64,000 bases of DNA from NCBI GenBank assembly GCA_963575745.1, contig CAUYUJ010015826.1, forward strand, positions 230,001 through 294,000, written 5' to 3'. Source of the DNA: Prorocentrum cordatum (Eukaryota; Sar; Dinophyceae; Prorocentrales; Prorocentraceae). Below the pieces are notes generated by a model. The model was not told the origin of the DNA and did no database searches. It was given only the letters and a program-made list of their open reading frames with translations. The position numbers and the translations under genes were made by a program. Positions 32,371-43,684 of this stretch are shown here, in pieces (positions within the stretch are counted from its first letter, which is position 1; each line of letters opens with the position of its first letter).

Positions 32371-33000
32371 AGGGGGGAGAGGGTGTCGAAGGGGGGGCGG
32401 GGGAGGGGGTGCCGAAGGGTGCGCGGGGGGGAAGAAGAGAGCTATGGGGGAGGGTGGGTCAAGGAGAGGCCAGGGAGGGGAGGGGGGAAAGGGGTGGGCG
32501 GCTTGCCGCCGAGGGGGTGGAAGGAGGCGGCAAAGCAAGCCGCCGATAGGGCGGTTGGGAAGAAGCGGTTTCCCGCCACGAGGAGGAGAAGGCGGTTTGC
32601 CGCCAGAGGAGGAGTAGGCGGTTTGCCCCCAGAAGGGGTAGGCGGTTTGCCGCCAGAGGAGGAGAAGGCGGTTTGCCGCCAGAAGGGGTAGGCGGTTTGC
32701 CGCCAAAGGAGGAGAAAGCGGTTTGCCGCCAGAAGGGCGGTTTGCCGCCACGGAGGGGGAGAAGGCGGATTGCCGCCATGGGGGGGGGAGAAGGCGGATT
32801 ACCGCCGACGGAGGACGAGGCGACGGAGGAGAAGGCGGTGCGCCGCCTAAGGAAAGGGGGGATAAGGGAGGGCCGAAGACACATGGATAAACATTTTCCT
32901 CCTTCCCTCCCCCCTCCCCGCGGGCATGCGCGCAGCCCGCAGCGCCGCGGCCGCGAGGTACAGCAAGTACCTGCGGCGCCTCGGTCCTGAACAACTGAAC
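32370..33000. repeat. GGCGGTTTGCCGCC hairpin array
   Basis: About ten hairpins between 32490 and 32850, mostly GGCGG-TTTG-CCGCC joined by 'AGAAGGGGTA' or 'AGAGGAGGAGAA', so the hairpin has expanded as a tandem array here. No gene. Confidence 0.85.
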
Positions 33001-33229
33001 AACAACAACAACGGAAATTCAATGGATTTCAAAAAAGTTAAGAATAAAAAATACGCAAATGATTAGCAAAAACACGAATATGTTCAGCCCCATCGACTTA
33101 GCAGAGATATCTAACTTAGTATATTACTTACATCTACACTTACAAACACCATAAGTATTGCATATGCACACATGAGATGCGCGATCAACAAGTGTACGTT
33201 CTATGGCTTAACTAAGATTATGTAAGATG

Positions 33230-33268
33230 AACGCTCTTACCGCACTTACAGCCACCCGACGATCAAAG
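33230..33268 (-). repeat. Right terminal inverted repeat
   Basis: Inverted copy of 19056-19094 with one difference. TA follows at 33269-33270. Confidence 0.92.
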
Positions 33269-33384
33269 TAGGTTTCTAGTTGACTCAAAAGAGCTCACAG
33301 ATCACTCCACAGGGGGGTCCGGGCAGGCGTTGGGAGTTGCCGGCCGGCAGGGTGCCGGGCCTGTGCCGGGCTCGTTTTTCACGA

Positions 33385-33830
33385 ACAGTCACACACTTCG
33401 TGCTCGTCGACCTCTCAGAACCCCATTCCCAGGCCACATTCTGAATAACCGGATGCAACAGTCACACACTTGGTGCTCCTTGACCTCCCAGAACGCCATT
33501 CCCGGGCCACATTCGGAATAGCCGGACGCAACAGTTAAACAATTCCTCGTACTTTTGACACCCCAGAACTCCATTCCCGGGCCACATTCTGATTAACGGG
33601 ATGCAACAGTCACACATTTCGAGCTCTTTGGCATCCCAGAACCCCATTCCCAGGCCACATTCGGAATAACAGGATGCAAGAGTCACACACTTCGTGCTCC
33701 GAGACCTCCCAGAACGCCATTCCCAGGCTACATTTGGAAAAATCGCACACAACAGGTATACACGCCGGGCTATCTGGCTGTCTGGAACGGCAATCCCGGG
33801 ATACATTCAGAATGATCCCACGCGACAGTC
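33385..33830. repeat. ~73-bp minisatellite, block 1
   Basis: About six copies of a unit with 'AACAGTCACACACTTCGTGC', 'CCTCCCAGAACKCCATTCCC' and 'GGCCACATTCTGAAT'. Confidence 0.9.
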
Positions 33831-33831
33831 A

Positions 33832-33906
33832 TATTACCTAACAGCGAAGACTGATAGGTTTCTAGTGGTGTCAAAAGAGAGCAGCAGATGACTCCACAGG
33901 GGGGTC
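33832..33906 (+). other. Empty insertion site matching the transposon flanks
   Basis: 33832-33856 matches the transposon's left flank 19031-19055 with one difference over 25 bp, and 33857-33906 matches its right flank 33271-33320 with a few differences. Only one TA (33855-33856) is present. This is what the target looked like before insertion. Confidence 0.85.
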
Positions 33907-33984
33907 TGGGCAGCCGTTGGGGAGGTGTTGGGGGGCCGTTGGGGGGCCGTTGGGGATTGCCGGGGAACCTCGTTTTTCGCAAAC

Positions 33985-34436
33985 AGTCACACACTTCGTG
34001 CTCTTCGACCTCCCAGAACTCCATTCTTCGACCTCCCAGAACTCCATTCCCGGGCCACATTCTGAATGCCCGGAGCCAACTGTAGGCCACTTCGTGGTCT
34101 TCGAGTTCCCAGAACTCCATTCCCGGGCCACATTTTGAATGCCCGGAGCCAACTGTAGGCCACTTCGTGGTCTTCGAGTTCCCAGAACTCCATTCCCGGG
34201 CCACATTTTGAATGCCCGGAGCCAACTGTAGGCCACTTCGTGGTCTTCGAGTTCCCAGAACTCCATTCCCGGGCCACATTTTGGATGCCCGGAGCCAACT
34301 GTAGGCCACTTCGTGCTCTTGGACTTCCCAGAACTCCATTCCTGGGTATGATTTTGAATGCCCGGAGCAAACTGTAGGCCACTTCGTGTTCTTCGAGTTC
34401 CCAGAATTCCATTCCCTGGCCACATTTTGAATGCTG
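33985..34436. repeat. ~73-bp minisatellite, block 2
   Basis: Same family as block 1, variant unit with 'GAGCCAACTGTAGGCCACTT' and 'GGTCTTCGAGTTCCCAGAAC'. Together with 33271-33900 it shows that the neighbourhood is a duplicated repeat segment. Confidence 0.9.
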
Positions 34437-36160
34437 AGGCAGGCTGATGCTGAGGCTGAGGCAGGCTGAGGCAGGCTGAGGCTGAGGCCGAAGCTGAAGG
34501 CAGACTCAGGCTGAGGCTGATGCAGGCTGAGGCTGAGGCTGAAGCAGGCTGAGGCTGATGCAGGCTGAGGCTGAGGCAGGCTGAGGCTGAGGCTGAGGCT
34601 GATGCAGGCTGAGGCTGAGGCAGGCTGAGACTGAAGCCGAGGCTGAAGGCACTGAGGCTGAAGGCAGATTGAGGCTGAGGCTGAAGCAGGCCGAGGCTGA
34701 GGCTGAGGCTGAGGCAGGCTGAGGCTGAGGCTGAGGCAGGCTGATGCTGAGGCAGGCTGAGGCTGAGGCTGATGCAGGCTGAGGCTGAGGCAGGCTGAGG
34801 CCGAGGCCGAGGCTGAAGGCAGACTGAGGCTGAGGCTGAAGCAGGCTGAGGCTGAGGCTGAGGCAGGCTGAGGCTGAGGCTGAGGCTGAGGCAGGCTGAG
34901 GCTGAGGCAGGCTGAGGCTGAGGCTGATGCAGGCTGAGGCAGAGGCAGGCTGAGACTGAAGCCGAGGCTGAAGGCAGATTGAGGCTGAGGCTGAGGCAGA
35001 GGCAGGCTGAGGCTGCGGCTGAGGCAGGCTGATGCTGAGGCAGGCTGAGGCTGAGGCTGAGGCTGATGCAGGCCGAGGCTGAGGCAGCCTGAGGCTGAGG
35101 CCGAGGCTGAAGGCAGACTGAGGCTGAGGCTGAAGCAGGCTGAGGCTGAGGCTGAGGCAGGCTGAGGCTGAGGCTGAGGCAGGCTGATGCTGAGGCAGGC
35201 TGAGGCTGAGGCTGAGGCTGATGCAGGCTGAGGCTGAGGCAGGCTGAGGCTGAGGCCGAGGCTGAAGGCAGACTGATGCTGAGGCTGAAGCAGGCTGAGG
35301 CTGAGGCTGAGGCAGGCTGAGGCTGAGGCAGGCTGAGGCTGAGGCTGAGGCAGGCTGAGGCTGAGGCAGGCTGAGGCTGAGGCTGAGGCTGATGAGGCAG
35401 GCTGAGGCTGAGGCTGAGGCTGGCCGAGGCTGAAGGCAGACTGAGGCTGGCTGAAGCAGGCTGAGGCTGAGGCTGAGGAGGCTGAGGCTGAGGCTGAGGC
35501 AGGCTGATGCTGCAGGCTGAGGCTGAGGCTGAGGCTGATGCAGGCTGAGGCTGAGGCAGGCTGAGGCTGAGGCCGAGGCTGAAGGCAGACTGAGGCTGAG
35601 GCTGAAGCAGGCTGAGGCTGAGGCTGAGGCAGGCTGAGGCTGAGGCTGAGGCAGGCTGATGCTGAGGCAGGCTGAGGCTGAGGCTGAGGCTGATGCAGGC
35701 TGAGGCTGAGGCAGGCTGAGGCTGAGGCCGAGGCTGAAGGCAGACTGAGGCTGAGGCTGAAGCAGGCTGAGGCTGAGGCTGAGGCAGGCTGAGGCTGAGG
35801 CTGAGGCAGGCTGATGCTGAGGCAGGCTGAGGCTGAGGCTGAGGCTGATGCAGGCTGAGGCTGAGGCAGGCTGAGGCTGAGGCCGAGGCTGAAGGCAGAC
35901 TGAGGCTGAGGCTGAAGCAGGCTGAGGCTGAGGCTGAGGCAGGCTGAGGCTGAGGCTGAGGCAGGCTGAGGCTGAGGCAGGCTGAGGCTGAGGCTGAGGC
36001 TGAGGCAGGCTGAGGCTGAGGCAGGCTGAGGCTGAGGCCGAGGCTGCAGGCAGACTGAGGCTGATGCAGGAGCAGGCTGAGGCTGAGGCTGAGGCAGGCT
36101 GAAGCTGAGGCTGAGGCTGAGGCTGAGCTGAGGCAGGCTGAGGCTGAGGCTAATGCAGGC
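34436..36160. repeat. GCTGAG hexamer array, 1.7 kb, with ~140-bp higher-order units
   Basis: Built of GAGGCT/GAGGCA hexamers. Landmarks 'GCCGAGGCTGAAGGCAGACT' and 'GGCTGATGC' recur about every 140 bp. The long Ser/Ala/Pro/Gln frame on the minus strand reflects the repeat. Confidence 0.95.
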
Positions 36161-36239
36161 CACTGCGACTGTCATCGCGAATGCGACTACGACTGCGAGA
36201 ACAGCAGAACTCTACAACTGGATTCTCATCTGAATCTTA

Positions 36240-37990
36240 AGGGGGATGCTTCCAGATATGCTCCTACACATCGCTGTTAGGTTGCTTTGCCGGGATAATT
36301 TATTTGTATGTCCCTGGGCCCCTTCTTCAGAGAAGGCACGCCCCTTCTCACTTCCCCCCCGGGCTCCCTGCCGAATCGTGGCCAGGGTGGTCGTGGATAG
36401 CAGAAGTCGCGAGCGAGGCCACGGGTCACCCTGGGGTTTCGTGATGGCCCGTTCGGCATGGGATTCGAGGGTGGGGGAGGAGGCGGAGGAGAGAAGTATC
36501 CGATGTCCAGGGCAGCGGTCTAGGCTCACAACACATTAATCGCATGACCCCCCCAAACGTGAAACAACCGCTCCCAGCGATTTCTTGCTTGCAACACCGC
36601 GCGGATGCCGACTGGAGCGCGAAGGCAAGAAGGACCACATCTTGCAACCGAGCAGCTCTTCATTATATCGTGGGTGCCTACTTGCACGCATGCGGGCAAT
36701 GCGTCGCGACCTCGCGCCACAGGGTGTCTGGCGGGGTGTCCGGCGGTCACAGGGCAGTCATAGGTGATACGACCTCGGTGGCGGTGATGGGACTCAAACA
36801 GGGCCTCGACTTCTACCATGCGAATGACGCAGCCTCGGAGACCAAACTTGCGACCGTTTGATACATATATATATATGCATATACATATGCAAAGTGGGTT
36901 CCCAACTTTCAGATTCAGGGAGCGATGAATTTCGCACAGCTGGTCAAATCCACGTACACCTTATGAGGTATTCCTCTCGCAGTGGCTCCAGCTCATGGTC
37001 CACGATGCCCCTGCTGAAGGGCTTTGGACTATGGTCCTACTGTCTGTCGGCCTATCCGCTGGTTCTCTGGCCTTGTGTTCGTTTGTCTGTGTCTGGCGGC
37101 GTCTGCGTCTCGTTTTGGCGGGGGCCACGGCTACACGGGCACGCGCTCGGTCGCGATTTACGTTGCAGCGCAAGAAGTGAGGCGTCACAATCGCGTCATC
37201 AGCCCGAGAGAGCTGCACAAACTGCGCCATGCCCTTCTGAGCCCGCTGACCCATCCTTGAGAGGGGTGAGTGGGAACGGGCGGCCCTGCTGGTCTGGCCG
37301 TTGAGTGTTCGACCAGGGCCCTGCCCAGCAGCGCCGCTTCGCCCTTGCCCACTGCGTGCCGAAGAACGGCCTTCCGAGAATGTTCGCACGTGCGCGCCTC
37401 CATTTCCAATGTTCTGCATCCGTGGAGACAGGGGTCGCGACGTCGCGGCCAGCGGCAGTACCAGCCGTCGTGCTCGCCCTCGTTACCACAGTACCTATGG
37501 CGGCAACGATGGCACAGTCCACGAGGGAACGAGGATGCACAAGAAGGGTGTCGGGCCGAGCAGCATCGTCAGAATAGTTGCGATACGGCGACGTGAGTGT
37601 TCTTATCAGACAGGCAGCCGTGCTGACGTTCGGATATGGCCCACGATGACCGCAGCAGCCTCACCGGTTTTGCGCCGGCAAGGGCGGGCAGAGTCGACCC
37701 TTAGCGCTCAAGTTATACCTAGAGCTGGCTCAACATGCAAGGACCTTGGTCTGCGCTCGACGATGTGGTTTTCCAGCAGGGCCCTAATACAACTTCTGGT
37801 TAGCGAGTGTGCACCCAGCACCGATCACCAGCCATCCATGTAGGCTTGCCGGGGATTTTGTTGAGCACGACGAAAGTACGCGGGCAGCTGTACGATCCCA
37901 GGAGGACGTGACACCGCCAGGCACTGGCACCTCAGTCGACATTGCACCGTGCAAGTGCAGGTTAAGGCAAAATGCGCAACCCTTGGGAAA
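36240..37990. other. Unique-looking DNA, no firm gene
   Basis: A possible plus-strand exon at 36966-37180 follows 'TTATGAG' and encodes 'VFLSQWLQLMVHDAPAEGL' and then a hydrophobic segment 'MVLLSVGLSAGSLALCSFV' with basic residues after it, as in a membrane protein. Nothing ties it to a family. Confidence 0.3.
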
Positions 37991-37992
37991 AC

Positions 37993-38137
37993 TCAAGCTA
38001 TGGTGATCAGGACCCCAGTCTCTTCAGCCAAGACATGCCCCTTCGCAAGCGGGTAATTCTCCAAACCGACTGCATACGGAATACGGCACACTGCGTTCGC
38101 CACAACGTAAACGGAGAGCTTGCGCTTGTCCTGGGAT
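37993..38137 (-). CDS. Possible terminal exon, unknown protein
   Basis: After an acceptor-like 'CATCCCAG' the minus strand encodes 'DKRKLSVYVVANAVCRIPY' and 'AVGLENYPLAKGHVLAEE' then 'TGVLITIA' and a stop. The sequence has a protein-like residue mix, unlike the repeats around it, but no family is recognised and no upstream exon was found. Confidence 0.3.
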
Positions 38138-38408
38138 GACGTCCTGTCTGGACTTCGCCGGGGCCAGCTGGTCATCTTCCGAGCGCCAGCATCGGCACCA
38201 GGGATGCGTGCAAGTAAAGCGAACGGAAATGTCGCAGAGAGTTCGCAATGGCCGCAAGAGGAGAATGGTAAAGAGCGGGATGATCAGAAGGATGTGGAGG
38301 ATGAGTTGGAGGTCTTGGAGGAGGAGGAGGAGGATAAAGAGGAGGAGGGGGGCTAGGAGGAGAAGCGCGGGGAGGAGGGGGACGAGCAGGAGGAGGAGAG
38401 GGATGAAT

Positions 38409-39672
38409 TCTTTACGCTTCGCGTATCCCCACCAGCCCATCTCACAACAGCAACTCTTGCGAAGCATGCCGACAGTCGTGTTTTTCAGGCGTGTGTCCGC
38501 TTGCCCCCGCATATCTCCCCTGCTCCTCCTTCCTCCCGCCTCCTTGTACATCCTCCTTGTGGGGGGAGCGGGAGAAGGACGAGGCGGAGGAGGAGGGAGA
38601 GAAAGCGCTCCTCGTGGTTTGAGTCGTTTGGGGTTTCTCGTCCTGGTGTGAGTCGTTCGGGCCCTTCTTCCTGGTGTGAGTCGTTCGGGCTCTTCGTGGT
38701 GTGAGTCGTTCGGGCTCTTCGTCCTGGTGTGAGTCGTTCGGGCTTCTCGTGGTGTGAGTTGTTCGGGCCCCTCGTCCTGGTGTGAGTCGTTCGGGCCCCT
38801 CCTCCTGGTGTGACTCGTTCGGGCTCCTCGTGGTGTGAGTCGTTCGGGGCCCTCGTCGTGGTGTGAGTCGTTCGGGCTCCTCGTGGTGTGAGTCGTTCGG
38901 GCGCCTCGTCCTGGTGTGAGTCGTTCGGGCCCCTCCTTGTGTGAGTCGTTCGGGATGCCCCTCCTTGTGGTGTGAGTCGTTCGGGCTCTTCGTGGTGCGA
39001 GTCGTTCGGGCCCCTCGTCCTGGTGTGAGTCGTTCGGGCTCCTCGTGGGCCCTCTTGGGGGCCTCTTAGAGCCTCTTGGGGCCTCTTGGGGGCCTCTTGG
39101 GGGCCTCTTGGGGGCCTCTTGGGGGCCTCGTGGGGCCTCTGGGGGCCTCTTGGGGGCCTCTTGGGGGCCTCTTGGGGGCCTCCTGGGGCTTCTTGGGGGC
39201 CTCTTGGGGGCCTCTTGGAGGCCTCTTGGGAGGCTCCTGGGGGCCTCGTGGGGCCATCTTGGGGCCTCTTGCGACCTCCTCTGAAGCGCAAAGGAGCGCT
39301 GCCCCCTGAGAAGGACAAAATGAGCCCACAACCTTAGTAAAATCAATGATTTTGCTATGAAGGCAGATGAGCGCGGCCCCCTCAGGAGGCCAAAATGGGA
39401 CCCAAACCGTAGTAAACTCAATGATTTTGGCTTCAAAGAAGAGGAGAGGGGCATATCTCCGTCCCCCCTCGGGGCCAGAATCCTCGTGAGGGTCGTCGTT
39501 TTTTAGCCCTCCCAGGAGTCGGAAAAGACCCCTCCAACGACCCGCGACACCACCTCTCCAGGTCCAGGGGGAGGGGGTAGGGGGAGGGGTAAACCCCTCC
39601 CCGAAGGGGAAGAAGGGGGGTTGAGAACAGAGAGAGCTCGCTAAACCACTCACGCACAAAGGGCTGGTGGGA
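38409..39672 (+). repeat. Dispersed element C, copy 1
   Basis: Conserved head (38412-38610, starting AATTCTTTACGCTTCGCG and 'CCCACCAGCCCATCTCA'), a variable middle of ~29-bp GTGTGAGTCGTTCGGG repeats (38610-39050) and CCTCTTGGGGG repeats (39050-39260), and a conserved tail (39450-39672) ending GGGCTGGTGGGA. The CCCACCAGCCC / GGGCTGGTGGG pair forms inverted ends. Copies 2 and 3 share head and/or tail. Confidence 0.75.
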
Positions 39673-39679
39673 TTCTAGG

Positions 39680-40575
<896 letters not shown>

Positions 40576-40589
40576 CTGATGATGCTGAT

Positions 40590-40710
40590 CAGGAGGAGGA
40601 GGCAGAGGAGGAGGAGGAAGAGGAGGAGGAGGAGGAGGAGGAGGAGGAGGAGGAGGAGGAGGGAGAGGAGGAGGAGGAGGAGGACGACGACGACGACGGC
40701 GGGGGCACGG
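40590..40710. repeat. GGA and CGA arrays
   Basis: GGA run followed by a short (CGA)n. Confidence 0.95.
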
Positions 40711-40714
40711 GGCA

Positions 40715-42130
40715 GAGCGAGGAGGACAGGAGCAGGAGGAGGTTCTCAGGCTGATGGTCCAGTGGATCGACGCGTTCGCGGACTGAAGGACGCCTTCTCG
40801 TTGCGCACCAAGGGCGCCCCGCGGCGGTTCCAGGCGGAGCGGCACGGGTCTGGGGGCTCCCGTGTCGGACTCGGCGGCGCGCAGAGTGGGGCAGGAACAC
40901 AGGGGCGGCCTTCTGAGAAGGCGGGGGGCTTCTTAGAATCCGTCTTGCCTTCTTGTGTCGCTTTCACATTTTCCTTCCTCCCCCCTTCTCTCCTCATCTC
41001 CCCTTTCCCCTCCTCTTGTGGCTGGTGCTTGTTCACTTCTGGCTTGGGCCGGGGTTGAAGCAGCCGATGCGCGCGACGGCCGCTTTCGGCAACCGCGCTG
41101 CCCTCTCTGCCTCCTCCTCTCCCTCCTCGTGGTGCTCACAGTTAGCGATAATCTGTGGCCCGGACATCGGCCGCGCGGCAGGACAGGAACTGTCCGCGTA
41201 AGTCCGAGGCCGCTCTCCGCCGGCCGCTGCCGCCGGGGCTCCTCCGCCCTTTTTTTTTTTCTCCCTGCCCGCGGGCCCGTCGGAGGCGGCGGGTCCGGGG
41301 GCCCCAGACTTCGGAGTCCGGTCAGGCAGCAAAAATCTGCGGTCGGGCCGGAGGTATCATGGGGGGCGGCCAGGAGGGGGGGTGATGGCTAGGGGGGGGG
41401 GGGATCTCATGGCTGAGGCCATGATGTCTCCCCAGATTTCATGGCGCCTCTTCTTATTTCAATGCGTCCCCGCCCCCCCCCCCTGGGCCGCGCTGGGTGC
41501 TCCTGTGCATCCTGGGGAGGGTGCCCTCGAACATGCTCTTCGGCTTGGACGGCGGAGGGCCTCGTGCTCTTGGGGGACGTTCTTCTGTCCCAGGTCCGAC
41601 TGTATGCGGAAAGGTTCCGTCGCAATCGGCTCCGGTCAAAAACCTTACGAGAAGAGAAGCTGGCCCCTGGGAAACGGTCGGGACGTCCAGGGACCCAGTG
41701 TCGAAAAACGTTCAATTGGAGGTCTGGGGTGGCAGCCTCCTCCTGCTCTTCTTCCTCTCTCTCCCTCCTCGCCCCTGCCTCCCGTCATCCTTCTCAATGG
41801 CCATCGCAAGGGCGGTCACAGACGGCACGCAGAAGTACAGTATTCCATCCGTTAGAGTGGCCAAGCGGCTGGGGCAGGATGTGCGTCTCGGTCGTTGTGG
41901 TGGTAGACCCGTACACTCACAAACGGATCATCCGTGTTCGCGATGGGCCGTGTCGACACCGACGCCTCGCGCAAGGATGGAGAGGCCTCTGGCCAAGCTC
42001 TGTCGGGGAGGATGCTTGGCGGCGGCCATCTGCGGCGTCAGTCTCAACGGAACTCCGGCGCCCGCGTTCTTGCAATGGGGACGGCCGTTGCTTTTTTCTC
42101 GCCCGCGGGAGCAGATCGGGGTCGCTGCCG
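40715..42130. other. No firmly supported gene
   Basis: Several open frames (for example plus 41441-42262) have no motif I recognise. A poly-C/poly-G tract is at 41390-41400 and 41470-41485. Confidence 0.4.
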
Positions 42131-42134
42131 CACA

Positions 42135-42270
42135 TTTCAGGAGGGAAAAGCACACAGGCACAATTAATCGTCGATTCCCCAGAAAATATAGGAAAACGTG
42201 GGAAGTGGGGGGAAGACAGAAACCCAGAAAATATAAGAAAATACTGGGAATCCTGTTATTAGTGACAATT
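42135..42270 (+). repeat. Dispersed repeat B, copy 3
   Basis: 'CAGGAGGGAAAAGCACACAGG', in two parts, with 'CAATTAATCGTCGATTCCCC' and 'GTGGGAAGTGGGGGGAAGAC'. It directly precedes an acceptor-like site. Confidence 0.8.
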
Positions 42271-42286
42271 TGTTTGTGTTTCTCAG

Positions 42287-42589
42287 GGCCCCTTTAACAT
42301 TGCAGTTCATCCTGTCCAGAATGCCCGAGGCAGACCCGACCTGTACCTGCAATGCCACCCAGTTAGCCTGATGGGCCTGCGGAATCTACTAAAAGTAAGC
42401 CAGGTTGTACGCCAAGAAGATCTCTATCGACAGGGCACTGCTGAGAGATACGTATTCAGTAGTTTGACCAGCGAGGGTGGTTGTGTGCACCATGTATGTA
42501 TCAGTTGGACAGCTGAGTCCTGGTGCATCTGGCACATGGGCTACGAGGCCGTCTTGACGTTAACAGTATGGGACAACCAAGATGGCTAA
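42287..42589 (+). CDS. Possible exon, unknown protein
   Basis: After a T-rich tract and 'TTTCTCAG' the frame is open for 100 codons: 'GPFNIAVHPVQNARGRPDL', 'LRNLLKVSQVVRQEDLY', 'WTAESWCIWHMGYEAVLTL'. The residue mix is protein-like. Another frame stays open after 42582 ('FHWSTDERGSAKSSVYIPA'), so more exons may follow. No family is recognised. Confidence 0.35.
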   Translation, partial: GPFNIAVHPVQNARGRPDLYLQCHPVSLMGLRNLLKVSQVVRQEDLYRQGTAERYVFSSLTSEGGCVHHVCISWTAESWCIWHMGYEAVLTLTVWDNQDG

Positions 42590-43684
42590 CCTCGAAGGCA
42601 GGATTCCTCACCACTTTGGGGAGGTGTCGCACAGACGCCAAAGGTCCGAGTCCAACCAGGTGACGCGATTCCATTGGAGCACAGACGAGAGAGGTTCTGC
42701 GAAGTCCAGCGTGTATATACCAGCAGCGTCCCACATCTACCAACTTCAGAGGGAAATCGATCACTGGCACTGGCCAGCCCCTCTGGACTTTTTCGGCGTG
42801 GTCCGGAACATCGCACCGAGCGGCAGCCACATCACGGGCGTCGTGTGTGCCTGTTGGAGCGGTCGCGCCCCTCGGTTGAGTGCTTGCTCGTGCGAAGCCC
42901 CCTCCAGCACGGTGCTGGATGGGGCTTCGTGGCCGTGGACCTTGCAGGCAGCATCGCGGCGTCTGCCCACGGCGCTGCGCCCCCGTTGTGGAGCGAGGCG
43001 ATCGAGGCCAGCAGGAGTCGAGGGCCGGGCCGCCTCACCCTGACCACCGGCCTGCCACGCGGTCGCCAAGGGCCCGGCGGGCGGGTCTTGGGCATGGCTC
43101 CGCGCTGTCGCACAAGAGGCGCGATGCGTGGCTGGCGTCGTGGGGGGACGGCGGGCGGGCCCATTTCCGCAGGGGTGGGCCTCCCATCGCAGCAGGACGC
43201 ATCGGCTGGCCGGTAGCATTCGCCGGCGGTGGTGGCTCGGCAGTGGGCGGGGCCGACGCGGCGGCGCGCCAAGGCGCCCAGCTCCACCCCGAGGGCATAT
43301 TGGGCGAGGGAATCGCGAGAGGGCCCAGGCTGTGGCGAGCGTGATCTGCGGCAAGGTTCGACGGCCAGATGCGCAGCAGGACCAGGACCATGTCGCCGGG
43401 TTGGCGAGGCGGTCTCGGGCACCAGCGTTCAGACTCGTGGGCCACCATGGGGCGCGACGTCGTCCACCGTCGCGGGAAGCACTTGTTCATCAGGTGCGGC
43501 CGATTGGAGAAGGCGATCAAAGGGAGTGCGTGCCGGCGTCGTGATTTTTCCGGTAGATGGATTGGGAACAGGTTTATCTTTTAGTTCCCCACATGCTTCG
43601 TGGGGTTCTGGTTTTCTTCCTTGCCGCGCCGCACCCGCGACACTCACACCTCACCTCTCTCTCCTTCTCACACAGCGCAGCACA

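Larger units (their letters stand above)
19600..32860. repeat. Dispersed GGCGG-N4/5-CCGCC hairpins throughout the transposon
   Basis: Short perfect hairpins with 5-bp stems occur more than 30 times in non-coding parts: for example 19707-19721, 19749-19763, 22335-22349, 22359-22373, 22389-22403, 23200-23214, 23227-23241, 23263-23277, 23594-23671 (three), 25801-25832 (two), 25924-25938, 25992-26006, 26050-26064, 27789-28020 (about seven), 29795-29930 (four) and 32490-32850 (about ten). Loops vary (CATAT, CATGT, TTTG, TTTAG, CGTGG). I saw none outside the element. Confidence 0.85.
19054..33270. mobile_element. 14.2-kb DNA transposon with TIRs, TA target duplication and cargo genes
   Basis: The element proper is 19056-33268. 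Its ends are inverted copies over 39 bp with one mismatch, starting CTTTGATCGTCGGG, each bordered by TA (19054-19055 and 33269-33270). Removing element and one TA gives a junction that matches the stretch 33832-33906 on both sides, which is an empty site. Ends are AT-rich for 200-400 bp with a shared subterminal word, while the interior is GC-rich. It carries a three-exon DDE-transposase-like gene and at least five other genes, all on the minus strand. TA duplication plus a Tnp2-like protein is most like the CMC (CACTA/Mirage/Chapaev) group, but the TIR does not begin CACTA and the superfamily is unsettled. Confidence 0.87.

Noticed and set aside
33385-34436. CRISPR-like spacing of 'CCAGAACTCCATTCCC'
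   Set aside because: The intervals between the words are themselves repeated, so it is a ~73-bp minisatellite.
33770-36175. 801-codon open frame on the minus strand, Ser/Ala/Pro/Gln-rich
   Set aside because: It is the translation of a GAGGCT hexamer array; any hexamer without stops gives such a frame. No start context or non-repeat domain.
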